Origin: Xanthomonas cassavae CFBP 4642
GTDB taxonomy: Bacteria > Pseudomonadota > Gammaproteobacteria > Xanthomonadales > Xanthomonadaceae
Length of the DNA: 59,716 nt
Direction of reading: 5' to 3'
NCBI RefSeq assembly: GCF_000454545.1
Contig: NZ_CM002139.1
Coordinates: 3,217,201 to 3,276,916 of the forward strand
Shown here: positions 47,685-56,954 of the stretch, piece by piece
Layout of the letters: each line of letters opens with the position of its first letter
How positions within the stretch are numbered: the first letter of the stretch is position 1
The notes under the pieces: model-generated
Told to the model about the DNA's origin: nothing
The model's input: only the letters and a program-made list of their open reading frames with translations
The model's database searches: none
Program-made: the position numbers and the translations under genes

Positions 47685-48475
47685 CGCTGCACCTGGGTGC
47701 GCTGTTGCTGCGCTGGATGCCAGCCCAGCCACCAGGCTTCCAGCGCGCGCGCAGCCAGGTCGGCCAGCTTGCCGAGCAGCGCGTACAACACGATCGCCAC
47801 CACCACGATATCGGTCTGCAGGAATTCGCGTGCGTTCATTGCCAGGTAGCCGATGCCGGAGCTGGCCGAGATGGTTTCGGCCACGATCAAGGTCAGCCAC
47901 ATCAGCCCCAATGCGAAGCGCAGCCCGACCAGAATCGACGGCAGCGCGCCGGGCAACAGCACGTCGACGAACAACTGCGGCCCCCGCAGGCCGTAGTTGC
48001 GCGCCATCTCGATCAGTGCCGGGTCCACGCTGCGGATGCCGTGATAGGTATTGAGATAGATCGGGAAGAACGTGCCCAGCGCCACCAGGAACAGCTTGGC
48101 GCCTTCGTCGATGCCAAACCACAGGATCACCAGCGGAATCAGCGCCAGATGCGGCACGTTGCGCAGCATCTGCAGGCTGCTGTCGAGCAGCCGCTCGGCC
48201 ACCCGCGACACGCCGGTCAGCAGGCCCAGCGCCAGCCCGATGCTGCCGCCGATGGCCAGCCCCAGCGCCGCGCGCCAGCTGCTGATGGCCAGGTGCTGCC
48301 ACAGCTCCCCGCTTTGCACCAGCGTGGCCGCTGCGCGCAGTACCGCATCCGGCGCCGGCAGGATGCGCTCGGGCAGCCATCCGGTGGACGCGGCGATCTG
48401 CCAGGCCGTCACCACCGCCAACGGCAGCAGCCATGGCACCAGCCGGCCGCTCCACTGGCGCAGCGGCGTGCTCAT
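47681..48475 (-). CDS. ssuC: ABC importer permease, sulfonate type
   Basis: The product has 264 residues, the usual SsuC length, with about six membrane segments. The coupling motif for the ATPase is [20 protein letters not shown] (EAA loop), followed by a [10 protein letters not shown] helix, and [15 protein letters not shown] precedes the last helix. The ATG at 48475 (MSTPLRQW) begins the membrane protein; a TTG at 48535 would overlap ssuA but adds a hydrophilic leader not seen in the family. Confidence 0.85.
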   Translation of the reverse strand: MSTPLRQWSGRLVPWLLPLAVVTAWQIAASTGWLPERILPAPDAVLRAAATLVQSGELWQHLAISSWRAALGLAIGGSIGLALGLLTGVSRVAERLLDSSLQMLRNVPHLALIPLVILWFGIDEGAKLFLVALGTFFPIYLNTYHGIRSVDPALIEMARNYGLRGPQLFVDVLLPGALPSILVGLRFALGLMWLTLIVAETISASSGIGYLAMNAREFLQTDIVVVAIVLYALLGKLADLAARALEAWWLGWHPAQQQRTQVQR

Positions 48476-48521
48476 GCGCGCACCGCCCGGCTGCAGCGCT
48501 GGATCGAGGTCGGTGTGCGCA

Positions 48522-49625
48522 TCACTTTCCTGCAACCTGTGCGGTCACGCTGGCGGGCGCACGCCAGACCGCCGGTGCCACCAGCACGCGTTTGGGCAAC
48601 AGGCGCTGTGCGAAGAACAGATCGGCGGTGGCCTGCTGCGCCTTGATCACCTGCTCGCTCAGCGGCTGCACGCTGGCCGGCGGGCGATGCGCCAGGGTGC
48701 GCTCCACCACCGCCGGCGATAGTCCACTCACCTGCGCCAGTATCTTGATGCTGCCGGCGCGGTCGCGCTCCAGCAACCCATCGGCCTGGTTGAGCGTGCC
48801 CATCGCCTGCTGTACGAACGGGCCCCATGCGGTGGCATAGCGGCGCGAGGACAGGAAAAACCCGCCGGTGAGCCCCAACCCTTCGCCGTTGGCGAGCAGG
48901 CGTGCGCTGCCATCCAGGGTCAGGGCCGAATACCACGGGTCCCAGATCGCCCACGCATCCACCTGCCCGGCCGCGAATGCGGCACGCGCGTTGGCCGGCG
49001 ACAGGTACAGCGGCGTGATGTCGCGCATGCTCAGCCCGGATCTGGCCAACAGCCGCAGCAGCAGGTTGTGCGCGCTGGAGCCTTTCTGGAAGGCCACGCG
49101 CTTGCCCTTCAGGTCGGCCACACGCCGCAGCGTGCTCTTGGCCGGCACCAGAATGGTCTCGGCTTTCGGCGTGGGCGGCACCCAGCCCACGTACAGCAGA
49201 TCCGCGCCGGCCGCCTGTGCGAACAGCGGCGGGATATCGCCGGCACCGCCCAGATCGATGCTGCCCACGTTCAAGGCTTCCAGCAGCTGCGGGCCGGCCG
49301 GAAATTCCACCCAGGTGATCCTGGTGCGCGGGAAACGCTGCTCCAGCAGCCGGTGCTGTCTGGCCAGCACCAGGCTGGAGACCGCCTTCTGGTAGCCAAT
49401 GCGCAATTGCGCAGGTTCGGCCGCCACAGCCACCTGCATCCACACAAGGCTCAGCAACGCCAGCGCGGCGATGCGCCTGGCAAGCGCCACCGCGCCCCTG
49501 CGCGCCGGCCCGGCGCCAACCGCAGCGCTGACCGCTCCCGCCGGCCTTGCCGCATCGCCCAGCGGCCCTGCCATCGCGTGCCTGCGCATTGCTGCAACCG
49601 CATGGCGCATCGATACCTTCCTCAT
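48522..49625 (-). CDS. ssuA: periplasmic substrate-binding protein of a sulfonate-type ABC importer
   Basis: The product has 367 residues if it starts at the ATG at 49625, which overlaps the previous stop by 4 bases. The mature protein starts near AEPAQLRIGYQKAV and shows the NMT1/SsuA pattern (NVGSIDLGGAGDIPPLFAQA, LKGKRVAFQKGSSAHNLL, VDAWAIWDPWYSA). The leader is odd: about 50 residues precede the hydrophobic core IAALALLSLVWMQVAVAA. A GTG at 49490 preceded by AGGGG would give a normal signal peptide of about 24 residues. It delivers a sulfonate or related compound to SsuBC; no ssuD is next door. Confidence 0.82.
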   Translation of the reverse strand: MRKVSMRHAVAAMRRHAMAGPLGDAARPAGAVSAAVGAGPARRGAVALARRIAALALLSLVWMQVAVAAEPAQLRIGYQKAVSSLVLARQHRLLEQRFPRTRITWVEFPAGPQLLEALNVGSIDLGGAGDIPPLFAQAAGADLLYVGWVPPTPKAETILVPAKSTLRRVADLKGKRVAFQKGSSAHNLLLRLLARSGLSMRDITPLYLSPANARAAFAAGQVDAWAIWDPWYSALTLDGSARLLANGEGLGLTGGFFLSSRRYATAWGPFVQQAMGTLNQADGLLERDRAGSIKILAQVSGLSPAVVERTLAHRPPASVQPLSEQVIKAQQATADLFFAQRLLPKRVLVAPAVWRAPASVTAQVAGK

Positions 49626-50662
49626 TGCCAATCGGTGGACGGTTTTTCCCAGAGGTTGATACCGCCCTCGACCGCGTAGCGGTCGATCGCGGCCAACTCT
49701 TCCGGGCTCAACTGAAGGTTCTGCAGCGCCGCCACGTTCTCCACCAGTTGCTCCGGGCGGCTGGCACCCAGCAGCGCCGAGCTCACGCGCGCATCGCGCA
49801 ACACCCAGGCCAGCGCCAGCTGGGCAAGGCTCTGACCGCGCTGGCGCGCAATGCCATCCAGGCCGCGCGCACGCTGCAGGTTGTCGTCGGACAGGTGCTC
49901 CGGGCGCAGCGACTGACCGCCCGGGCGGTTGACCCGCGCATCCGCCGGCACGCCCTGCAGGTACTTGCCGGTGAGCAGGCCCTGCGCCAGCGGCGTAAAG
50001 GCGATCACGCCAGCGCCGAGGTCGGCGGTGGTGTCCAGCAGGTCCTGCTCCGGCCAACGGTTGAACAGGTTGTAGGCCGGTTGATGGATCAGCAGCGGCA
50101 CCTTCCACTCGCGCAGCAACGCTGCAATGTCGCGCGTGCGCGCCGACGAGTACGACGACACGCCCACATACAGCGCCTTGCCCTGTTGCACCGTACTGGC
50201 CAGGGCGCCTGCGGTTTCTTCCAGTGGCGTATCCGCATCGAAGCGGTGCGAATAGAAGATGTCCACGTAGTCCACGCCCAACCGCTGCAGGCTTTGGTCC
50301 AGGCTGGACAGCAGGTATTTGCGCGAGCTGCCGCCCTGCCCGTACGGGCCCGGCCACATATCCCAGCCGGCCTTGGTGGAGATGATCAATTGGTCGCGAT
50401 ACGGCTTGAAATCCTCGCGCAGCAGGCGGCCGAAGTTGCGTTCCGCACTGCCGTAGGGCGGGCCGTAGTTGTTGGCCAGGTCGAAGTGGGTGATGCCCAG
50501 GTCGAATGCCGTGCGCAACAACGCACGCTGGGTATCGATCGGCGTGCTGTCGCCGAAGTTGTGCCACAGGCCCAGCGACAATGCGGGCAGCACCAGGCCA
50601 CTACGGCCGACACGGCGGTAGGCGATACGGTCGTAACGATCGGGATGTGCGAGATAGCTCAT
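49622..50662 (-). CDS. yghZ: aldo-keto reductase, YghZ (L-glyceraldehyde 3-phosphate reductase) type
   Basis: The product has 346 residues, the same as E. coli YghZ. It is a TIM-barrel AKR of the Kvbeta/AKR14-like group: GITHFDLANNYGPPYGSAE with the active-site Tyr, KAGWDMWPGPYG, DYVDIFYSHRFD with the His, FTPLAQGLLTGKYL and SALLGASRPEQLVEN for NADPH. YghZ reduces L-GAP and other aldehydes. In this operon it may reduce an aldehyde released when the neighbouring monooxygenase cleaves an organosulfur compound, which is inference. Confidence 0.87.
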   Translation of the reverse strand: MSYLAHPDRYDRIAYRRVGRSGLVLPALSLGLWHNFGDSTPIDTQRALLRTAFDLGITHFDLANNYGPPYGSAERNFGRLLREDFKPYRDQLIISTKAGWDMWPGPYGQGGSSRKYLLSSLDQSLQRLGVDYVDIFYSHRFDADTPLEETAGALASTVQQGKALYVGVSSYSSARTRDIAALLREWKVPLLIHQPAYNLFNRWPEQDLLDTTADLGAGVIAFTPLAQGLLTGKYLQGVPADARVNRPGGQSLRPEHLSDDNLQRARGLDGIARQRGQSLAQLALAWVLRDARVSSALLGASRPEQLVENVAALQNLQLSPEELAAIDRYAVEGGINLWEKPSTDWQ

Positions 50663-50678
50663 GACAGTGTCCGGTAAG

Positions 50679-52007
50679 TCAGCGTGCGCTGAAGCGATTG
50701 GCGGGGCGTTGCAGCCCCAGATGATCGCGCAACGTGCGCCCTGCATAGTCACGCCGGAACAGCCCGCGCCGCTGCAGTTCCGGTACCACGTGCGCAGCCA
50801 CGTCGGCCAGGCCTGCAGGCAGGTGCGGTACCAGCACATTGAAGCCGTCGGCTGCGTCCTGCTCGAACCAGGCCTGCAGCTCATCGGCAATCTGCGTGGG
50901 CGTGCCGATCACGCTGTAATGCCCGCGCCCGCCGGCGATGCGTCGCCCGAGCTGGGCAATGCTCAATTGCTCCTGCCCGGCCAGCTCGGTGAACAGCTGC
51001 TGGCGGCTGCGCTGCCCGGTTTCGGTCAGCGGCAACTCCGGCAACGGGCCATCGGGCGGATAGCCGGACAGATCGAAGTTGCCCAACATGCGCGACAGCA
51101 GCGCGATGCCTACCTCCGGCTCGACCAGCTGCTGGAATTGCTCGAATTTTTCCTGCGCTTCGGCCTGGCTCTGCCCCACCACGATGAACACGCCGGGCAG
51201 CACCTTCAACGCATCGCGCGGCCGGCCGAACTGTTCCAGCCGCCCCTTGATGTCGGCATAGAACGCCTGCGCCTTGGCCAGCGACGATTGCGCGGTGAAC
51301 ACCACCTCGGCAGTCTCTGCCGCCAGTGCGCGCCCCGGCTCGGACGAGCCGGCCTGCACCAGCACCGGATGCCCCTGCGGAGCGCGCGCGATATTGAGCG
51401 GCCCACGCACCTGGAAATGCGCGCCGCGGTGGTCGAGCACGTGCGCACGCGCCGGGTCGTGATGCAGGCCAGCGGCCGTGTCGGCGATGAAGGCATCGTC
51501 GTCCCAGCTGTCCCACAGCCCGGCCACCACCTGCTGGAATTCGCGCGCCCGCGCATAGCGCTCGGCATGCACGTAATGCGCATCGCGGTTGAAGTTCAGC
51601 GCCTCGTCGGCGGCATCGGAGGTGACCAGATTCCAGCCGGCGCGCCCGCCGGACAGATGATCCAGCGAGGCGAACTTGCGCGCCACGTGATATGGCTCGT
51701 TGTAGCTGGTGGTCATGGTGGCGATCAGCCCGATACGCTCGCTCACCGCGGCCAGCGCGCTGAGCAGGGTCAGCGGCTCGAACAGGCTGGAACGTGCCAT
51801 GCGCGGCGCGATCGGCCCGCCGGCTGCGGCCAGGCTGTCGGCGACGAACACCGCATCGAACTTCGCCGCCTCGGCGATGCACACCATCTCGCGGTACTGC
51901 GCAAAATCCAGCGTGTCTGCGCTCGCCTGCGGGTGACGCCACGCCGCCACATGGTGGCCAGTGGCCATCAGGAACGCCCCCAGCGACAACTGACGCTGCG
52001 CGCTCAT
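50679..52007 (-). CDS. FMN-dependent monooxygenase, NtaA/SnaA/DszA type
   Basis: The product has 442 residues of the bacterial luciferase-like (LLM) superfamily, in the longer NtaA/DszA branch. Typical parts are FDAVFVADSLA, PLTLLSALAAVSERIGLIAT, HVARKFASLDHLSGGRAGWN followed by LVTS, HPVLVQAGSSEPGRALAAE and FIVVGQSQAEA. Such enzymes use reduced FMN and oxygen to cleave C-S or C-N bonds. Placed between a TonB receptor and an Ssu-like importer, it probably releases sulfur from an organosulfur compound. It is not SsuD, which is shorter and of another branch. A flavin reductase is not in the operon. Confidence 0.85.
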   Translation of the reverse strand: MSAQRQLSLGAFLMATGHHVAAWRHPQASADTLDFAQYREMVCIAEAAKFDAVFVADSLAAAGGPIAPRMARSSLFEPLTLLSALAAVSERIGLIATMTTSYNEPYHVARKFASLDHLSGGRAGWNLVTSDAADEALNFNRDAHYVHAERYARAREFQQVVAGLWDSWDDDAFIADTAAGLHHDPARAHVLDHRGAHFQVRGPLNIARAPQGHPVLVQAGSSEPGRALAAETAEVVFTAQSSLAKAQAFYADIKGRLEQFGRPRDALKVLPGVFIVVGQSQAEAQEKFEQFQQLVEPEVGIALLSRMLGNFDLSGYPPDGPLPELPLTETGQRSRQQLFTELAGQEQLSIAQLGRRIAGGRGHYSVIGTPTQIADELQAWFEQDAADGFNVLVPHLPAGLADVAAHVVPELQRRGLFRRDYAGRTLRDHLGLQRPANRFSAR

Positions 52008-52074
52008 CGCCACCCACCGCAGGCCAGGTACGTACTGTGATCGAACACGTTTTGCCACTCCATCCACTGCATCC

Positions 52075-54330
52075 TCAGAAATCCTTGTGCAGCTGCAGGC
52101 CGACATAGCGCCGGTCATCGCGCGGCACCAGCCGGTAGACATTGCCGGTGGCATTGGCCAGGAGCGGCGCATACGCCCGGTCGCCCAAATTGCGGCCCAG
52201 CACCGCCACCCGCCAGCCATGCGCGTCGTCGGCCAGCGCGATGCTGGCATTCCAGATCGCGTAAGGCCCCTGGACGGTCTGGGGAGTCTGGCTGAGGTCG
52301 TACTGCACGCTGTCCTGCCAGCTCACATCGCCGTTCAACTCCAGCGCCAGGCTGCCACGCAGCGGCACGCGGTACGCCGCGCGCAGGTTGCCCTTCCAGT
52401 CCGGCGAAAACGGCAGCGGCCGGCCGTCGACGTTGCAGTTGGCCGCTGCCGCTGCCGGGCACGCAAAACGCTGGATGCGGGCCTGCGCGTAGGCCAGTGA
52501 CGACGCCAGGCTCAGCCGCTCGCTGGGCCGATACTCCAGATCCAGCTCCAGGCCCTGCGTGCGGACCGGCCCGGCGTTGATCAGCCGCGTCACCACCTGC
52601 CCCGCCACGGTGTCGAAGAAATTGGCCTGGTAGTTGGCGTAGTCGGTATGGAACAGCGCCACGTTGGTGCTGAGCCGGTCGTCCAGCGCACGCGCCTTCA
52701 GGCCCAGCTCCCAGGCGTTGGAGGTTTCCGGCTTCAACGCCGGCGTATCGCGCGGCTGCATGTTGAAGAACACGTTGTAGGCCGGGCCCTTGTAGCCGCG
52801 CGAATAGGTGAGATACCCAGTGGTGCGCGCATCGATGTCGTACTGCAGGCCGGCACGCCCGGACACGCCATCTTCGGTGGTACTGCCGGCGCTGGCGGTC
52901 GCCGGCTGGATCCCGGTGACCGCGGTGGCGGAGCTGGACACGCGCTGGTGCCGGTACTCCAGCGTATCGCGGGTGACACGCGCGCCCAGCAAGGCGCGCA
53001 GGTCCGGCCGCCAATGCCAGGTCGCCTCGCCGAACGCCGCATAGGTGGCTGCCCGCGTGGCGTAATCGGCCACGCCCACGTTGCTGGCGGTTGGCGTGGT
53101 CACGGTGCGGCGATAGGTTTCGTCGTTGCGTGCATGCAGGTAGTACAGGCCGGCCACGGCTTCCACCGCACGGTCGCGCGGGGTCTGCACACGCAGCTCC
53201 TGCGAATACTGCGTGTAGCCCAGCTCGCCACGGTCATGCGAAGACGGAAACGCAGCGCTGCGCTGGGCAGTGCGGTCGCCATCCTGGAACTGGGTGTTGT
53301 CCCATTGCCGCCACGCGCTGATCGAGGTCAGCAGCACCTCGCCGATGTGCTGGTCCAGCTGCAGCGAGGCGCCCTTGTTGGTGTCGTCCAGGAACGTGCG
53401 GTAATCGCTGTTGATCTGCCGGTTGTCGGCACTGGCTCGCACCGGCGCGAGCGCGGCGGCGAAGTCGGCGCGCGTGCTGGCCACCACCACGCCGCTGGGC
53501 GCATCGCCGTGCGAGCGCAGGTAGTCGGCAAGCAAGGTGGCGCTAAAGTCCGGCGTCGGAGTCAGGTCCAGCCGCAGCCGCGCACCGGCACGCCGGTAGC
53601 CGTTGACGGTCTGTCCATCGGCTACGTTGCGCACGTTGCCGCCGTAGTCGGCCCACAACGCGGAAACTTTCGCCTTCAGCACGTCCGGCACCAGCGCGCC
53701 GCCGACGCTGGCACGGACGCGGTCCTCGCCGCCGCCACCGAAGTGCGCGTAATCGACGTAGCCACCAACCACGTCCGGGGCCGGCTTGCTGACGATATTG
53801 AGCACGCCGGCCGACGCGTTCTTGCCGAACAGGGTGCCCTGCGGCCCACGCAGGACTTCGATGCGTTCGACATCCAGCAGATCCAGGGTGGCCTGGCCGG
53901 GACGGCCCAGCACCACGCCATCGATCACCGTGGCCACGCTGGGCTCCACGCCCGGCGAGGTGGAGATGGTGCCCACGCCACGCAGGAACAGCGAGGTGTC
54001 CTTGTTGGAGGCGCCGGTGCGGAACGTCAGGCTGGGCACCAGGGCCGGCAGATCGGCCACGCTGTTGCGATTCTCGCGCTCCAGGGTCTGGCCCTGCACG
54101 ACCGAAACCGCCACCGGCACCTGCTGCAAGGTGGTTTCGCGGCGCGTGGCGGTCACCTTCACCGCACCCAAGGTCTGCGCTGCTCCCTCGGGCGCAGCAG
54201 CGGCTTCGCCTACGTCGTCGGCCAAGGCCGGTGCACATGCCAGGGCCAGGCTCCACGCCAGCACCTGCGGCTTTCCAAACAACATCGGTGCGGAGGCGCT
54301 CCTTGCAGGAAGCCGGTGGTGCACGGGCAT
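52075..54330 (-). CDS. TonB-dependent outer-membrane receptor of the sulfur operon
   Basis: The product has 751 residues from the ATG at 54330, preceded by AAGGA at good spacing. A signal peptide runs to about APALADD, then the TonB-box region AVKVTATRRETTLQQVPVAV, plug motifs SLFLRGVGTISTSPGVEP and IEVLRGPQGTLFGKNASAG, and a barrel with SRGYKGPAYNVFF and the end VGLQLHKDF with terminal Phe. It belongs to the large VTATRREtTLQ group used for many small substrates. It is the first gene of the operon with the monooxygenase and ABC importer, and may bring in an organosulfur compound. Confidence 0.87.
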   Translation of the reverse strand: MPVHHRLPARSASAPMLFGKPQVLAWSLALACAPALADDVGEAAAAPEGAAQTLGAVKVTATRRETTLQQVPVAVSVVQGQTLERENRNSVADLPALVPSLTFRTGASNKDTSLFLRGVGTISTSPGVEPSVATVIDGVVLGRPGQATLDLLDVERIEVLRGPQGTLFGKNASAGVLNIVSKPAPDVVGGYVDYAHFGGGGEDRVRASVGGALVPDVLKAKVSALWADYGGNVRNVADGQTVNGYRRAGARLRLDLTPTPDFSATLLADYLRSHGDAPSGVVVASTRADFAAALAPVRASADNRQINSDYRTFLDDTNKGASLQLDQHIGEVLLTSISAWRQWDNTQFQDGDRTAQRSAAFPSSHDRGELGYTQYSQELRVQTPRDRAVEAVAGLYYLHARNDETYRRTVTTPTASNVGVADYATRAATYAAFGEATWHWRPDLRALLGARVTRDTLEYRHQRVSSSATAVTGIQPATASAGSTTEDGVSGRAGLQYDIDARTTGYLTYSRGYKGPAYNVFFNMQPRDTPALKPETSNAWELGLKARALDDRLSTNVALFHTDYANYQANFFDTVAGQVVTRLINAGPVRTQGLELDLEYRPSERLSLASSLAYAQARIQRFACPAAAAANCNVDGRPLPFSPDWKGNLRAAYRVPLRGSLALELNGDVSWQDSVQYDLSQTPQTVQGPYAIWNASIALADDAHGWRVAVLGRNLGDRAYAPLLANATGNVYRLVPRDDRRYVGLQLHKDF

Positions 54331-54589
54331 GTAGGTCCTTTTGTCTGGCGGTGACCGGTGTGGGAGGCGAAGCGGCAGGCGGATCCAGCACCCTGCGATG
54401 GCCGGCAACGGCGAAGCCATCTCGAGCGTGCGTGGCGCTACGGCATGCTGTTTGCACGCGCTGCAAGCGTCAAATAACCAATGTTTGGGTGCTTATTCAC
54501 TCCGGCACCGCAGGGTTGATCGCAGGCGCCACCAGCCAGCCACCGCCGCGAACGCAGCGCATGCTTCACCGAAGGGCGATACTACGCGG

Positions 54590-54898
54590 ATGGATGCGCC
54601 CAAGCCCTGGTATCTCTATCTGCTGCTGTGTCGCAATGGCAGCTATTACGCCGGAATCACCAATGACCTGGAGCGGCGCTTTCAGGCGCATTTGCGTGGC
54701 ACCGGTGCGCGTTACACACGCGCCAACCCGCCGCTGCAATTGCTGGCCAGCCACCCATATCCGGACCGTGCCAGCGCCTCGCGCGCCGAGTGCACACTCA
54801 AGCGGCAGCCACGCGCGCGCAAGCTGGATTGGCTGTTGACGCAGCCGCAGAGCATCGCCGGGTCACAGGCTGCTGACACCTCGATCACGCCCGCCTAG
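54590..54898 (+). CDS. GIY-YIG nuclease-like protein (UPF0213/YhbQ family)
   Basis: The product has 102 residues, a lone GIY-YIG domain. [20 protein letters not shown] gives the two-part signature (here LYLL and YAGIT), followed by LERRFQAH and a conserved [10 protein letters not shown], then RAECTLKR with the Glu region. Lone YhbQ-like proteins are associated with DNA damage responses, but their role is poorly known. The ATG at 54590 begins the domain. Confidence 0.85.
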   Translation: MDAPKPWYLYLLLCRNGSYYAGITNDLERRFQAHLRGTGARYTRANPPLQLLASHPYPDRASASRAECTLKRQPRARKLDWLLTQPQSIAGSQAADTSITPA

Positions 54899-54943
54899 CC
54901 ACGCCTTTCCTACGCTGCGGTGCCCCCCACCGCGGAGTCGCGC

Positions 54944-55651
54944 ATGCACTATCAGCTCTATTACTGGACCGGCCTGCAGGGCCGCGGCGAATTCGTGCGC
55001 CTGGCCCTGGAAGATGCCGGTGCCGCCTACACCGATGTGGCGCGTGTCGAGGGCGACGACGTCATGACTCCCTTCCTGGAGGGCACGCAGCCGGGCGCGC
55101 AGCCGTTTGCCCCGCCCTTCCTGCAGGCAGGCGATGTCGTGGTGGCGCAGGTGGCAGCGATCCTGCATTTCCTGGGTCCGTCGCTGCAACTGGTTCCCGA
55201 CGACGACGCGCAGCGCTTGCAGGCGCTGCAACTGCAAATGACCATTGCCGACCTGGTGGCCGAGGTACACGACACCCATCATCCGATCGCCACCGGCCTG
55301 TACTACGAGGACCAGAAAGCCGAAGCCGCCAAGCGTGCCGAGGACCTGCGCGACAACCGTCTGCCCAAGTTCCTCGGCTATTTCGAGCAGGTGGTGCAGC
55401 AGGCTGGTGGGACCGCTGCGTTGGGCCTGCATTCGTACGTGGATCTGTCGCTGTTTCAGCTGCTCAGCGGGCTGGACTACATGTTCCCGAAGCGGATGGC
55501 GACATTGGCGACGGATATCCCGGGTCTGCGCGCCGTGCAACAGCGCGTGGCAGCACGCCCGCGGATGGCGGCCTACCTCGCCTCCGAACGGCGCGTGGCG
55601 TTCAACACCAACGGCATCTTCCGCCACTATCCGGAGCTTGATGCTGCGTAG
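54944..55651 (+). CDS. glutathione S-transferase-like protein
   Basis: The product has 235 residues: an N-terminal thioredoxin-like domain (MHYQLYYWTGLQGRGEFVRL, then PFAPPFLQAGDVVVAQVAAI with the cis-Pro and Q/A region) and an all-helical C-terminal domain (about 85-225). The Tyr/Gly-Arg-Gly-Glu opening resembles alpha/mu/sigma-class GSTs. It may conjugate or reduce electrophiles with glutathione. The ATG at 54944 has GGAG upstream. No linked substrate genes are seen. Confidence 0.8.
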   Translation: MHYQLYYWTGLQGRGEFVRLALEDAGAAYTDVARVEGDDVMTPFLEGTQPGAQPFAPPFLQAGDVVVAQVAAILHFLGPSLQLVPDDDAQRLQALQLQMTIADLVAEVHDTHHPIATGLYYEDQKAEAAKRAEDLRDNRLPKFLGYFEQVVQQAGGTAALGLHSYVDLSLFQLLSGLDYMFPKRMATLATDIPGLRAVQQRVAARPRMAAYLASERRVAFNTNGIFRHYPELDAA

Positions 55652-55866
55652 GCGCTGGCAGGGAATGCATGCGGCAGCACTCGGCCGTCGCGTCACCGGC
55701 CAAGCGGCTGCTGGCGCGACGCGCCTGAAAGGCTGCACTCCTGCAAATCGCCAGCTGATCCATCGGGCTTCGCCTGTCTATCGCGATGCGGCCGGTTTCA
55801 CGTGCGGCCACAGACGCGCCTGCATGACCGCAGCCGCGCAGTGTGGATCCACAGCTGGACGCTGGA

Positions 55867-56685
55867 TCAGCGCGTCTGCAACAAGGCCGCACGAATGCGC
55901 TGCAGTTGCGCCTTCACTGCCGACGCCTGCTGCGGCCCCAGCCGCACGATGGCCTTCTGCCCGACCGACAATCCTTCCAACGCCGGGTCCACGAAGCGAT
56001 AGCGGCCACGCTCATCGCGCACCACCGCCACCGGCTGCGCCGGGTCTGGCGTGCGCAACAGGTGGTCGATCACGTCGACCACGCGGTCGTTGAAATAACG
56101 GTCCGGTGCGCCCAGGTTGGCGTAGGCCTGCTGAAACAGTGGGTAGAAGCGCACATAGCTGCGCACCACTGCCTGCGCGTTCACGCCGGTGAATGCGGCG
56201 ACATACGGCGCGTAGCGGCTGGCATTGGGGCGATCGATGACGGTGCGATCGGCAGCGGGGGTCACCTGCAATTCGCCCGGGACCGGCTGCAGCACCGAGG
56301 CGCGGCGGCTGATGCTGGGCTGGGTGAGGTTGTCGATCATGACGACCACGCGTTCGATCAGATGCGGTCGCAACACGAGCGACAGTGCTGCGTCGTCGGG
56401 CACCAGATCCTGCAGTGCCCGCCATGCGGCGTCATCGCTCTGCGCCAATGCGGGAATTGCAGCGTCGGCGGCATCGGCCGATGCCGCCTGCACCGGATGT
56501 CGCGGCGCGGCGGGAATGGGAGGCGATGGAGCGACCGCTGCAGCCACCGCGTTGGCGGTTTGGCTGACGGGTGCAGGCAGCGCGCCCGATGTCTCGCGTG
56601 GCCCGCTGAACAACCACCAGGCGGCGCCGGCAATCAGTGGCACGGCCAATAGCCACGGCCAGCGCGACGGCTTGGTTTGCATCAT
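55867..56685 (-). CDS. DUF3014-type membrane-anchored protein
   Basis: The product has 272 residues. One N-terminal membrane segment (WPWLLAVPLIAGAAWWLF) is followed by a Pro/Ala-rich linker (about 30-80) and a soluble domain exported to the periplasm. Parts such as LRPHLIERVVVMIDNL, RYAPYVAAFTGVNAQAVV and FYPLFQQAYANLGAPDRYFN match the DUF3014 pattern as I remember it. The function is unknown. AAGGAG precedes the two adjacent ATGs (56685 and 56682). Confidence 0.75.
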   Translation of the reverse strand: MMQTKPSRWPWLLAVPLIAGAAWWLFSGPRETSGALPAPVSQTANAVAAAVAPSPPIPAAPRHPVQAASADAADAAIPALAQSDDAAWRALQDLVPDDAALSLVLRPHLIERVVVMIDNLTQPSISRRASVLQPVPGELQVTPAADRTVIDRPNASRYAPYVAAFTGVNAQAVVRSYVRFYPLFQQAYANLGAPDRYFNDRVVDVIDHLLRTPDPAQPVAVVRDERGRYRFVDPALEGLSVGQKAIVRLGPQQASAVKAQLQRIRAALLQTR

Positions 56686-56954
56686 GGAACTCCTTGCATC
56701 GACAACAACACCTGGACTATGACCATCAGATGTTGCGGTGGTTCCATCGATCTGCCGCCGCAGCGCATTGATCGATCGCGCGCATGGTGACGCGATGCGC
56801 ATGAGCGCCTTAAACGTCTCGCCAATTCCGCAGGGACGCTCCATCCAAACGCGCGGACCACCCGCTCTTAGGCAGGCATCCCAACACACGTTCTACCGTG
56901 CAATCCGAAGCAATGGCGCACGGTGCGAAGCACCAGGCGCCATGCGCCGGGCCT

